Assembly: GCA_022825675.1 (NCBI GenBank)
Contig: JAJDWK010000086.1
Span: 1 to 42,540 of the forward strand
Direction of reading: 5' to 3'
Length of the DNA stretch: 42,540 nt
From: Anaerolineae bacterium
GTDB taxonomy: Bacteria; Chloroflexota; Anaerolineae; Aggregatilineales; Phototrophicaceae
Below are positions 23,744 to 31,382 of the stretch, in pieces. The notes beneath the pieces are model-generated. The model was not told the DNA's origin, did not search any database, and saw only the letters and a list, made by a program, of their open reading frames with translations. Both the position numbers and the translations under genes were made by a program. Numbering within the stretch: the stretch's first letter is position 1; the number at the start of each line of letters is the position of its first letter.

Positions 23744-24985
23744 ATGCCAAGCACAGTCATCACCGCGATCGCCAGCCACGATATGCGCTTCCCGCTGGAA
23801 GGTGGCGCTGGCGCTGACAGCGTGCATTCCAACCCGCAGTATTCGTACGCGGTGACGCAGCTGCGCACGGGCGCGGCGCAGAGCGGCATCGGGCTGGCTT
23901 TCACGCTGGGGGGCGGCAACGACCTGGTCTGCCAGGCGATACAAGCGCTCGGCGCGCCCCTCATCGGGCGGGAAATCGAAGACTTGATGGCGGATTTCGC
24001 CACCGTCTATCGGGCACTGCTGGACCATCCGCAATACCGCTGGCTGGGACCGCACAAAGGCGTCGTGCACCTGGCGCTTTCGTCGATAGTGAATGCCTGC
24101 TGGGACTTGTGGGCGAAGTCGCGGGGGCTGCCGCTTTGGGCGCTATTGCTGGAGCTAGCGCCCGAGGCGCTGCTGAATACGCTGGACCTGCGCGGGCTGG
24201 AGGATGCGCTGACGCATGCGGAAGCGCTGGCGATTCTGCGCAGCGGGCAGGCGGGGCGCGCGGCGCGTTCGCAGATTATCACGCGCGGCTACCCCGGCTA
24301 CGATACCTCCATCGGCTGGTTTCAGTATTCGGACGCCGTCATCAGGGAGAATATCCGCCGCTCAATCGACCAGGGGTTTGACGCGCTCAAGCTGAAAGTG
24401 GGCGCTGCCGATGCCGAGCGCGATATCCGCCGGGCGATGCTGGTGCGGGAAGCGGCTGGCGCCAGCGCCCGCGTGATGCTCGATGTCAATCAGCAATGGA
24501 CGCTGCCGCAAGCGCTGGAGATGTGCCGCCGCCTGCGCGTGATGAACCCGTTTTGGATCGAAGAGCCGCTGCACCCTGATGATGCGCTGGCGCACCAGCG
24601 TTTGAGCCGCGCCATCGCCCCGCTCAAGCTGGCGGCGGGCGAACACCTGCCGAACCAGGTCGTTTTCAAGAATTATCTGCAGCTGGGGGCAGCCCATTTT
24701 TTGCAGGCGGACTGCGTGCGCTTGGGCGGCGTCAGCGAATTCCTCGCCGTCAGCTTGCTGGCGCGCAAGTTCGGCTTGCCGGTGGTGCCGCATGTGGGCG
24801 ATATGGGGCAGATTCATCAGCATCTGGTGCTCTTTAATCACATCGCGCTGCAGCACGAAGTTGTCTTCCTGGAGTACATACCGCACCTGCGCCAGCACTT
24901 CGCGCAGCCCGCCCGCGTCGAAGGCGGCGTCTATCACAGCCCGCAGGCGCCGGGCAGCAGCAGCGATTTGCTGGCGCTGCGCTGA
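23744..24985 (+). CDS. L-fuconate dehydratase-like enolase-superfamily enzyme
   Basis: A 413-residue enzyme whose motifs follow L-fuconate dehydratase (FucD, human ENOSF1 type) along its length: HDMRFP near the start, G-x-G-LAFTLGGGND (about 48-60), YRWLGPHKGVVHLA, VNACWDLWAK, the GYPGYDTSIGW segment and KLKVG with K216-x-K218. Metal ligands are D247 (LDVNQ), a glutamate in WIEEP (273-274) and E300 (AAGEH). H350 in VVPHVGDMG takes the place of the PHAGG histidine. It should remove water from a six-carbon sugar acid such as L-fuconate, giving a 2-keto-3-deoxy acid. The ATG at 23744 is preferred to GTG at 23717. It sits between two sugar importers, which suggests they feed this pathway. The exact acid is not certain because loops differ. 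Confidence 0.85.
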   Translation: MPSTVITAIASHDMRFPLEGGAGADSVHSNPQYSYAVTQLRTGAAQSGIGLAFTLGGGNDLVCQAIQALGAPLIGREIEDLMADFATVYRALLDHPQYRWLGPHKGVVHLALSSIVNACWDLWAKSRGLPLWALLLELAPEALLNTLDLRGLEDALTHAEALAILRSGQAGRAARSQIITRGYPGYDTSIGWFQYSDAVIRENIRRSIDQGFDALKLKVGAADAERDIRRAMLVREAAGASARVMLDVNQQWTLPQALEMCRRLRVMNPFWIEEPLHPDDALAHQRLSRAIAPLKLAAGEHLPNQVVFKNYLQLGAAHFLQADCVRLGGVSEFLAVSLLARKFGLPVVPHVGDMGQIHQHLVLFNHIALQHEVVFLEYIPHLRQHFAQPARVEGGVYHSPQAPGSSSDLLALR

Positions 24986-24997
24986 ACAAACTAAAAT

Positions 24998-25176
24998 TTA
25001 ACCACAGAGACACAGAGGGCACAGAGAAAAAACCCCTTATTGCACAGACATCAGCCAATGTATTGTCCCAAAGCGATATTCAGCGACAAGCCAAAACCTG
25101 TTCCTGCTTTATTGAAGAAGCCAAGAGCCATTTCAAGCAAAAACTTTGTGTCCTTTGTGTCTTTGTGGTAAATAAA
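24998..25176. repeat. Dispersed inverted-repeat element B, full copy
   Basis: The left arm starts TTTAACCACAGAG and continues with two more CACAGAG words and a run of A. The right arm (about 25142-25176) reads CTTTGTGTCCTTTGTGTCTTTGTGGTAAA in pieces complementary to the left arm. About 110 bases lie between the arms. It begins 12 bases after the dehydratase stop. Nothing else is seen in the 285-base gap except the promoter at its right end. Confidence 0.75.
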
Positions 25177-25207
25177 ATTTGCTGCACTTCCCCCGCCGCG
25201 GCAAAAT

Positions 25208-25235
25208 TTGCCCCCCCTCAATTCGCTGCTATACT
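25208..25235 (+). promoter_or_regulatory. Promoter for the second sugar-binding-protein gene
   Basis: TTGCCC (25208-25213), 16-base spacer, TATACT (25230-25235) preceded by TGC, giving an extended -10 as well. The ATG at 25271 is 35 bases downstream. Confidence 0.5.
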
Positions 25236-25270
25236 CTCAGCGAGATAGTGTACAGGAGAGGGGATCCATA

Positions 25271-26506
25271 ATGAACCAGTACAAACGCATTCTTGGGCTT
25301 GTTCTGCTTGTCTTTCTGCTTAGCCTGGGCTTGACGGGACCGGCGGCGGCGCAGGACAGCATATCGTTTTTGACGCCGTCCTGGGGGGTGCCGCCCAGCG
25401 AAGAGGCGCTCAACGCCTTTATGGAAGAGAGCGGCATCACCGTCGAGATTCAGTCGGTGCAAATGGCTGACCTCTTCAGCCGGGTGCAAGTCGCCTCGGC
25501 TGCGGGCGAAGCGGCGGCTGATGTCATCTTCATCACCGAAGAGGGCATTTCCAATGTTGTCGCCACCGGCAATATGCTGCCGTTGAACGACATGCTCGCT
25601 AATGGCGATCTTGACCTGGACGACTTCGAATTCCTCGATTTCTTCGCCATTGATGGCGAGCGTTATGCCGTGCCCAGCTATTTGCAGCTGGTGATGATGG
25701 ATTATAACGCCGCCCGCCTGGCAGAAGCCGGCTTCGACGCCCCGCCTAGCACCTGGGCGGACTTTGACATGATGGCGCGGGCGGCGCGTGACGCCGGCGT
25801 GGACGAATACCCGATTGCCATGGGCGCGATTCACTGGTCCTGGTGGCTCATCGCATTGAGCATGGGCGACCCTATGTTTGACGACGAGCTCAACCCCGTT
25901 TTCGCGGACGAAGGCAGCAAAGCGCGGGAAGCGATGGCGCTGTTGTATACCTGGTTCGAAGATGAGCTGATTAGCCCCGAGATTCTGGCTGGCTCCATCA
26001 GCCAGCATCAGCTGTTTTGGAGCGGCTCTGGCGTATTCCATCAGGGCTGGCAAGGCTCGGTGCGCGTGGGCAACAACCCCGATGTCTCGGCGCATGCGCC
26101 CAATGTCGCGTATATGGTGCTGCCCGAAGTCGGCAATACCTGGAACTTGCCCGCCGGCATCGGCATCCATGTCGATTCGGAAAATGTCGAAGCGGCTTGG
26201 GAATTCATCAAATGGTATGTCGGCGATCAAAATATGAACGACATCTATAACGCTTTCGGCCTCTACCCCTCGCGGATTTCCGTCAGCAGCGCTTTGAATG
26301 AAGCTGGCGCTATCGAAGGTTATGCGGAAATGGTGGAGCAAGGCATGCATGTCAACGATTTGCCGCGGGCGGTGCTCTGGTGGGGACCGTGGTCGACCTC
26401 GGTCAGCGAGCATATCCGCGAAGGCGCGGCGACTGGCATGTCGTCCGATGAGGTCATCGACGCGCTGGCGGCGGAGTGGAACGAGCTGAAGGACGAGTAC
26501 GAATAA
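25271..26506 (+). CDS. ABC sugar transporter solute-binding protein
   Basis: A 411-residue exported binding protein. A lysine-arginine start and a hydrophobic run (ILGLVLLVFLLSLGL) form a signal peptide ending near AAAQ-DS; no lipobox. The mature protein has the family 1 pattern: VPPSEEALNAFMEESGITVEI, VASAAGEAAADVIFI, DGERYAVPSYLQLVMMDYN (hinge and first lobe), PPSTWADF, and a late VEAAWEFIKWYVGD helix. A promoter with TGC-TATACT and a GGAGAG region precede the ATG. The gene is followed by three tandem REP hairpins and the RAYT gene, then by the permease pair at 27425. The two permeases are the only obvious partners, so gene order binding protein-MalF-MalG is kept but interrupted. Confidence 0.92.
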   Translation: MNQYKRILGLVLLVFLLSLGLTGPAAAQDSISFLTPSWGVPPSEEALNAFMEESGITVEIQSVQMADLFSRVQVASAAGEAAADVIFITEEGISNVVATGNMLPLNDMLANGDLDLDDFEFLDFFAIDGERYAVPSYLQLVMMDYNAARLAEAGFDAPPSTWADFDMMARAARDAGVDEYPIAMGAIHWSWWLIALSMGDPMFDDELNPVFADEGSKAREAMALLYTWFEDELISPEILAGSISQHQLFWSGSGVFHQGWQGSVRVGNNPDVSAHAPNVAYMVLPEVGNTWNLPAGIGIHVDSENVEAAWEFIKWYVGDQNMNDIYNAFGLYPSRISVSSALNEAGAIEGYAEMVEQGMHVNDLPRAVLWWGPWSTSVSEHIREGAATGMSSDEVIDALAAEWNELKDEYE

Positions 26507-26528
26507 GCCAGGCGATTGCCGAAACTGC

Positions 26529-26669
26529 GCGGGCGATTCTGTGAATCGCCCGCCAATGTTGAGATTTGGCACCCATCCAAATGCCGTAGGGGCGACTCTG
26601 TGAGTCGCCCACCAATGTGCAAATTTGGGATTAGTCGAAAGCCGTAGGGGCGAGCCTTGGCTCGCCCAC
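26529..26669 (+). repeat. Three tandem REP hairpins about 58 bases apart
   Basis: Unit 1: stem GCGGGCGATTC (26529-26539), loop TGT, perfect complement. Unit 2: GTAG (26586), stem GGGCGACTC, loop TGT, perfect complement. Unit 3: GTAG (26644), stem GGGCGAGCC, TT, perfect complement. The stems differ at two to three positions and every change is matched on the other arm. Spacer sequence between units is also similar (CCAATGTT/CCAATGTG, GATTTGG/AATTTGG). The cluster starts 22 bases after the binding-protein stop. No T run follows, so classical terminators are unlikely. Confidence 0.88.
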
Positions 26670-26690
26670 AATCCTGATATCAGCGAAACA

Positions 26691-27200
26691 ATGCGCAACC
26701 CCAGAACTTCCTTCAGCTTTCGGCGTTCATTGCGTCTTCCCGGCTACGACTACAGCCAAGCTGGCGTTTACTTTGTTACACTGTGCGCGTATCGAAATTC
26801 TATGCTCTTTGGTAGCATCAGCAACGGAACGATGTTCCCGAATGACCTGGGCATAATCGTAAGAGACGAGTGGTTTCATATACAACAAGCCAGACCTAAT
26901 GTTCAGCTGGACGGATTTGCGTTGATGCCAAATCATTTACACGGTCTACTATTTATTGATGAAAGTGAAACTGGAATTCCAGCTGCGAGGAAGCCCTCCC
27001 GCTCCATTCAGGCGGGATCGCTGGGGGCGATTGTCAGCCAGTACAAGGCCGCGGTTAGCAGGCGGGCAGGGTCCATGCGGATATGGCAGCGAAATTATTA
27101 CGAGCACATTGTACGCTGTGAACGGTCATTAAACACGATACGCAAATACATCTTGGAAAATCCAGCGCGGTGGCAAGAAGACAATTTGTATGTGGACTAG
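26691..27200 (+). CDS. REP-associated tyrosine transposase (RAYT, IS200/Y1 family)
   Basis: A 169-residue single-strand DNA endonuclease of the Y1 HUH group. The N-terminus RRSLRLPGYDYSQAGVYFVTLCAY is the usual RAYT opening (here residues 11-34). H82-L-H84 in MPNHLHGLL is the HUH metal-binding pair. Y136 or Y137 in WQRNYYEHIVR is the catalytic tyrosine. The C-terminal YILENPARWQEDNL is also family-typical. Such enzymes cut and rejoin REP hairpins next to a GTAG/GGAG tetranucleotide. ATG at 26691 was chosen because the longer frame runs through the REP. Codon use is clearly less GC-rich than the ABC genes around it, consistent with acquisition. All key residues are present, so it may be active. 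Confidence 0.92.
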   Translation: MRNPRTSFSFRRSLRLPGYDYSQAGVYFVTLCAYRNSMLFGSISNGTMFPNDLGIIVRDEWFHIQQARPNVQLDGFALMPNHLHGLLFIDESETGIPAARKPSRSIQAGSLGAIVSQYKAAVSRRAGSMRIWQRNYYEHIVRCERSLNTIRKYILENPARWQEDNLYVD

Positions 27201-27230
27201 GTTTTTTGTTTTGCCGAATGGAGACAGGGT

Positions 27231-27254
27231 GGGCGAGCCAAGGCTCGCCCCTAC
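27231..27254 (-). repeat. REP hairpin downstream of the RAYT gene
   Basis: GGGCGAGCC, AA, GGCTCGCCC, then CTAC. On the minus strand this is the same GTAG-headed REP as at 26644 and 21860, including the preceding GCC. From 27255 to the permease start at 27425 I see no gene or clear ribosome site; the sequence is unremarkable. Confidence 0.88.
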
Positions 27255-27424
27255 GGCATTCGACGTGTTTGGATTCGTCGCATCGACAGGCGCGCCGAGG
27301 CAGGCAGGACAGCATTCGTCGTATGCAGATGTCCTTTATTGGCGGGGGATGCGCAATTTCGTCCCAGCGGGTCGCAACAGTGCGCTAGAATGACACGCTC
27401 AGACAGGCTGAATACAAATATTCT

Positions 27425-28339
27425 ATGAAGCCTTTTTCGCGCCTCAACTCCGACTCGCTCTATATCATCGTCGTGCTCGCGCCGATTGTGCTGCTCATCG
27501 CGCTCTTCATCTATTACCCCGCCCTCGACACCCTGGGGCAGAGCACAACCAACCGCAACTTGCGCATCCGCCGCCCGCCCAAACAAATCGGGCTGGACAA
27601 TTATGTCAAGCTGCTGGAAGACGACGAATTCTGGGAGGTCACCGGGCGCAGCTTCCTCGTTGTCGGCTTGACCCTGCCGCTGGAGATGGCGGTCGCCTTT
27701 GGCATCGCCCTGCTGCTGAATCAGCGCTTTCCCGGGCGCGGCGTCGTGCGCACCCTCGCCATCCTGCCCTGGATGCTGCCGGGCGTGGTCAACGGCTTTT
27801 TGTGGGGCTGGCTGCTCAACGGGGAGTATGGCGCGCTTAATGGCTTCCTCTATCAATTTGGCTTGATAAGCGAATATCAGTATTGGCTGCGGGCGCCAGA
27901 GAGCCAAATCCTCTGGGTGGCGATTGTGCAGACCTGGACGCGCTACGCCTTCCCCACCATCATCTTGCTGGCGGGTTTGCAGAGCATCCCCGATGACCTC
28001 TTTGATTCGGCAAAAGTGGATGGCGCCAACGCCCTGGCGCGCGTGCGTTTTATCACCATCCCGCTGCTGCTGCCGTCTTTTGGCATCGCGCTGGTGGTGG
28101 AATTTATCGCCGCCTTCCAAATTTTTGATGTCGTCTGGACGCTGACGGCGGGCAGCTCCGCCGGTGGCGCTATGAACCCCTTCACCAAAACTTTGATGCT
28201 CTACAATTATGAGCTGGTCTTCCGCGATTTGCGGGTGGGCTTGGGCGCGGCGCTGTCTTACATTATCCTGCTGATGTCGCTGGCGGTTGGCGTTATTTTT
28301 GTGATGCGCGTCTACAACCAAGGGGTGCAGGAGGCATGA
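27425..28339 (+). CDS. Carbohydrate ABC transporter permease (MalF-type)
   Basis: A 304-residue permease with six predicted membrane segments. The first is YIIVVLAPIVLLIALFIYY after a short cytoplasmic N-terminus. The EAA loop DSAKVDGANALARVRFI is in the usual place before the last two segments. It overlaps the downstream MalG-type gene by four bases (28336-28339). The start has no obvious ribosome site (AT-rich bases precede ATG), which is unusual here and may reflect rearrangement after insertion of the RAYT unit. Its binding protein is expected to be the one at 25271. Confidence 0.92.
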   Translation: MKPFSRLNSDSLYIIVVLAPIVLLIALFIYYPALDTLGQSTTNRNLRIRRPPKQIGLDNYVKLLEDDEFWEVTGRSFLVVGLTLPLEMAVAFGIALLLNQRFPGRGVVRTLAILPWMLPGVVNGFLWGWLLNGEYGALNGFLYQFGLISEYQYWLRAPESQILWVAIVQTWTRYAFPTIILLAGLQSIPDDLFDSAKVDGANALARVRFITIPLLLPSFGIALVVEFIAAFQIFDVVWTLTAGSSAGGAMNPFTKTLMLYNYELVFRDLRVGLGAALSYIILLMSLAVGVIFVMRVYNQGVQEA

Positions 28340-29220
28340 GCTTGGGCTTGCGCGGGCAGGAGCGCTTGCGGCTGGCGGTCATTTATGTCTGCTGCGCGGT
28401 GGTGCTTATCTGGGCGCTGGCGCCGATCTATTGGGTGGCGGTCAGCAGCATATCCACGCGGCAGGAGCTTTATGCCCGCCCCTACAAAATCTGGTTCCCG
28501 ACGCAGCCCACACTGGCATCCTACCAGACGATATTCACCCAAGGCGCGAAATTCCGCGATGGCGGCTTCTCGCCCACCGCCGACTTGATGAGCTCCGGCT
28601 TGCGCAACAGCGTGATTATCAGCGTGGCTTCCGGCGCGATTGTAACCTTGCTGGCGACCGGCGCTGGCTACGCCTTCGCGCGGATGCGCTTCCGCGGGCG
28701 GAATTTTATTTTCCTGCTGATTATGCTTATGCTGCCGCTGCCGATATGGGTATCGCTGATTGCGCTTTTTTTCCTGATGACGCGCTTGCAGCTTTTGGAT
28801 ACATTGCTGGGCTTGGTGCTGATATTCGTGACGCTGCTGCTGCCGCTGGCGGTGTGGATGATGACCACTTTCGTGCGCGATATCCCGCAGGAGATTCAAG
28901 ACGCCGCCCGCGTGGATGGCGCCGGGCGCTGGCGGCTGGTCTACAGCATCATCCTGCCGCTGGCGCGCCCGGGCATGGTGGCGGTTTTCCTGGTGGCGAT
29001 GCTCTCTACCTGGAACAACTTCCTCATCCCGCTTATTTTCACGCGCACGGACGATTCACAGCCGCTGACGATTGTGCTCACGCTCTTCATCGGGCAATAC
29101 GAAGTCGCCTGGGAGGATATGTCCGCCGCCGCTGTTGTAACCATGCTGCCGCCCTTCCTGATGGCGCTCTTCTTCCAGCGCTATCTCGTGCGCGGCTTGA
29201 CGATGGGCGCGGTGAAATAA
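28336..29220 (+). CDS. Carbohydrate ABC transporter permease (MalG-type)
   Basis: A 294-residue permease with six predicted membrane segments, and an EAA loop QDAARVDGAGRWRLVYSI. The C-terminus RGLTMGAVK is the MalG-type ending. Between the first and second segments is a periplasmic stretch of about 55 residues. Its start overlaps the MalF-type gene by four bases, so the two subunits are made in step. No ATPase follows; the next gene is convergent. Confidence 0.93.
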   Translation: MSLGLRGQERLRLAVIYVCCAVVLIWALAPIYWVAVSSISTRQELYARPYKIWFPTQPTLASYQTIFTQGAKFRDGGFSPTADLMSSGLRNSVIISVASGAIVTLLATGAGYAFARMRFRGRNFIFLLIMLMLPLPIWVSLIALFFLMTRLQLLDTLLGLVLIFVTLLLPLAVWMMTTFVRDIPQEIQDAARVDGAGRWRLVYSIILPLARPGMVAVFLVAMLSTWNNFLIPLIFTRTDDSQPLTIVLTLFIGQYEVAWEDMSAAAVVTMLPPFLMALFFQRYLVRGLTMGAVK

Positions 29221-29307
29221 AGGAGAGCGTCTATTGCGGTGGCTTTTCGGATATTGCTGTTATAGCCTGGGAATGAACCAAAGTTGCCGCTCCGCTTGGC
29301 GCGGTCC

Positions 29308-31191
29308 TCATTCGGTGAGGCTTTCCCACTCCGTCAGCGCGCTTTCCAGCTCAGTTTCGATGGCGCTGTAGTCGCTGCCCAAATCCCGTACGCGGGGCGC
29401 ATCGCCCGCCAGGCTGGCTTCATGCAAAGCATCGGTGAGGCTGCGCAGCTTCGCTTCCAAAATGTCTATCCGCTCCTCAAGCTCGACAGTGCGGCGGGCG
29501 GCTTGATAGCGGTTGAGCCCCGCTTTTTTGGCAGCGCCGGGGCGCGGGGCAGTTTCGGCGGGCGCATCCGCCTGCGCTTGCAGCCGCCGATTGCGCTCGC
29601 GCAGATAATGCTGATAGCCGCCAGCCGTCACCGTGAGCGCCCCCGCCGCCAACTCCCAGATTTGCGTCGCCAGCGCGTCAATCAGGTAGCGGTCGTGGCT
29701 GACGAGCAAAATCGTGCCGCCGTAACCCTGCAAAACTTCTTGCAGCACTTCCTGGCTGTCGATATCCAGGTGGTTGGTCGGCTCATCCAAAAGCAGCAGG
29801 TTCGCTCCTTGCAGCGCCAGCTTCGCTAAAGCGAGCCGCCCGCGCTCCCCGCCAGAAAGCGAGGCGACGCGGCGGAAGACATCCTCGCCGCTGAAGAGGA
29901 AGCGCCCGAGCCAACTGCGCGCCTGTGAAAGCGGCATCGGCTTCACGGAAAAAATTTCGTCCAGCAGAGAATTGTCCGCGCAGAGATTTTCATGCGCCTG
30001 GGCGAAGAAGCCAATCTTAACTTTGGCGCCGCGCCGCAGGTCACCCGCCAGCGGCGGCAGCGCGCCCGCCAGCGTCTTTAACAGGGTGGATTTGCCGACG
30101 CCGTTGGCGCCAAGTATCGCCACCGTCTCGCCGCGCAGCACCAGCAAATCGGGGAGATGCAGCAGCGGCGCGGCGGGGTCATAGCCGATTGTGAGCGCCC
30201 GCGTCGTGATGACCTTGTCGCCGCTGCGCTGATGCGCCGCCATCTCCAAAGACATCTTCTTGCGCTGGCGGGGCGCGCCTTCCAGCAGGCGTCCGCGTTT
30301 CTTCATAGTCTCGAGTTTTTTGAGGCGCCCCTTCGCCTGTGCCGTGCCGCGGCTGCCCATGTGGCGGCGGATGAATTCCCGCTCTTTTTCGACGAAGCGC
30401 CGCTGCCCGGCGTATGCCTGCCGCAAAGTCTCCCGCGCCAGCTTGCGCTGCGTGGCATAAGCGCGATAGTTGCCGCGATAGACCCGCAAGCGCCCATGTT
30501 CCAGCTCCCAGATGGTTGAGGCGAAATTGTCGATGAAATAGCGATCGTGGCTGACGGCGAGTACCGCCCCCGGGTAAGCCGCGAGCGCCTTCTCCAGCCA
30601 TTCCACCGCATGGATATCCAGGTGATTGGTGGGCTCATCCAAGATGAGCAAACCCGCCGCTTCCAGGAGCATGCGGCTCAAAAGGGCGCGGGTCTTCTGC
30701 CCGCCAGAGAGCTGCGGCAGCGGCAGCGCATACTCGGCCGGCGCGAAGCCCAGCCCGCTCAGCGTCATTTTGATGCGCGTTTCATAGCGGTAGCCGCCAC
30801 GCCGTTCAAACTCGCTCTGCAGCCTGCCATACTCTTCCAAGACAGACTCGCCGCCCGCCGCATCCGCCAGCTCGCGTTCAAAGCGGGCGAGCTGGCGCTC
30901 CAGCGCCCGCAAATCGGCGAAGGCGCGCAGCTGCTCTTGCCACAAGCTATGGTCGCCAGCCAGCTCGGGCCGCTGCGGCAAATGAGCGATTTTCAGCTGG
31001 CGCGCTGTTTTGACCGTGCCGCCGCTGGGCAAATCGATGCCCGCCAGCAGGTTGATGAGGCTGGTCTTGCCGGTGCCATTCGCGCCCACCAGGGCGATGC
31101 GCGCGCCCGCCGCTATCGCCAGGTTGATGCCGCTGAATATCTCATCAGCGCCGAAATATCTGCTCAAATCGCTGGCGGTTAACAAAGACAT
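29308..31191 (-). CDS. ABC-F family ATPase (ribosome-associated type)
   Basis: A 627-residue protein with two ATP-binding domains and no membrane segments. Domain 1 has Walker A GANGTGKT (36-43), signature LSGGQKT and Walker B LLILDEPTNHLD. Domain 2 has GANGVGKST, LSGGERG and LLLLDEPTNHLD. The linker between the domains is basic and helical (RRFVEKEREFIRRHMG onward), as in proteins that insert it towards the ribosomal P-site tRNA. A C-terminal helix pair (ELEERIDILEAKLRSL) forms a coiled coil like that of Uup or YdiF. ABC-F proteins rescue stalled ribosomes or confer drug resistance; the coiled-coil tail favours a housekeeping role. ATG at 31191 was chosen by homology; the ribosome site is weak, and an extended -10 lies 31 bases upstream. 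Confidence 0.93.
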   Translation of the reverse strand: MSLLTASDLSRYFGADEIFSGINLAIAAGARIALVGANGTGKTSLINLLAGIDLPSGGTVKTARQLKIAHLPQRPELAGDHSLWQEQLRAFADLRALERQLARFERELADAAGGESVLEEYGRLQSEFERRGGYRYETRIKMTLSGLGFAPAEYALPLPQLSGGQKTRALLSRMLLEAAGLLILDEPTNHLDIHAVEWLEKALAAYPGAVLAVSHDRYFIDNFASTIWELEHGRLRVYRGNYRAYATQRKLARETLRQAYAGQRRFVEKEREFIRRHMGSRGTAQAKGRLKKLETMKKRGRLLEGAPRQRKKMSLEMAAHQRSGDKVITTRALTIGYDPAAPLLHLPDLLVLRGETVAILGANGVGKSTLLKTLAGALPPLAGDLRRGAKVKIGFFAQAHENLCADNSLLDEIFSVKPMPLSQARSWLGRFLFSGEDVFRRVASLSGGERGRLALAKLALQGANLLLLDEPTNHLDIDSQEVLQEVLQGYGGTILLVSHDRYLIDALATQIWELAAGALTVTAGGYQHYLRERNRRLQAQADAPAETAPRPGAAKKAGLNRYQAARRTVELEERIDILEAKLRSLTDALHEASLAGDAPRVRDLGSDYSAIETELESALTEWESLTE

Positions 31192-31221
31192 TGCTGGACC
31201 GTATATCAGGAAAACGGGGCA

Positions 31222-31230
31222 AGTATACCA
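31222..31230 (-). promoter_or_regulatory. Extended -10 promoter for the ABC-F gene
   Basis: Minus strand TGG then TATACT, 31 bases ahead of the ATG at 31191. It supports the shorter start and suggests that the ABC-F gene has its own promoter although tsaC upstream is read in the same direction. Confidence 0.45.
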
Positions 31231-31382
31231 TGGACCGGCGCTGGCTTTAAGCGGCGACTCGGCTGGCAGCAGGGCAATTGCGCCAATTGTTTCTACCATT
31301 GCGCGCGATGGTAGCGCCCTCGCCATTGGTACAGGTGTATTCGGTGGTTACAGTGCTTACATTGTCTGTTGTATCTTTGCCC

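Larger units (their letters stand above)
26644..27254 (+). mobile_element. RAYT gene with inverted flanking REPs (REPtron-like unit)
   Basis: A REP starting GTAG at 26644 lies 22 bases before the RAYT start. A copy with the same 27-base core lies inverted after the gene, ending with CTAC at 27251-27254. Gene plus opposed REPs is the typical layout of a RAYT locus. The unit is inserted between the binding-protein and permease genes of a sugar importer. Confidence 0.8.

Noticed and set aside
26529..26553. Intrinsic terminator after the sugar-binding-protein gene.
   Set aside because: The stem is perfect but no T run follows, and the unit is one of three tandem REPs, so REP is the better reading.
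26625..26690. N-terminal extension of the RAYT protein.
   Set aside because: The extra residues are translated from the REP hairpin itself; ATG 26691 matches the family start.
29221..29307. Terminator between the convergent permease and ABC-F genes.
   Set aside because: No convincing hairpin with a T run could be found in the 87 bases.
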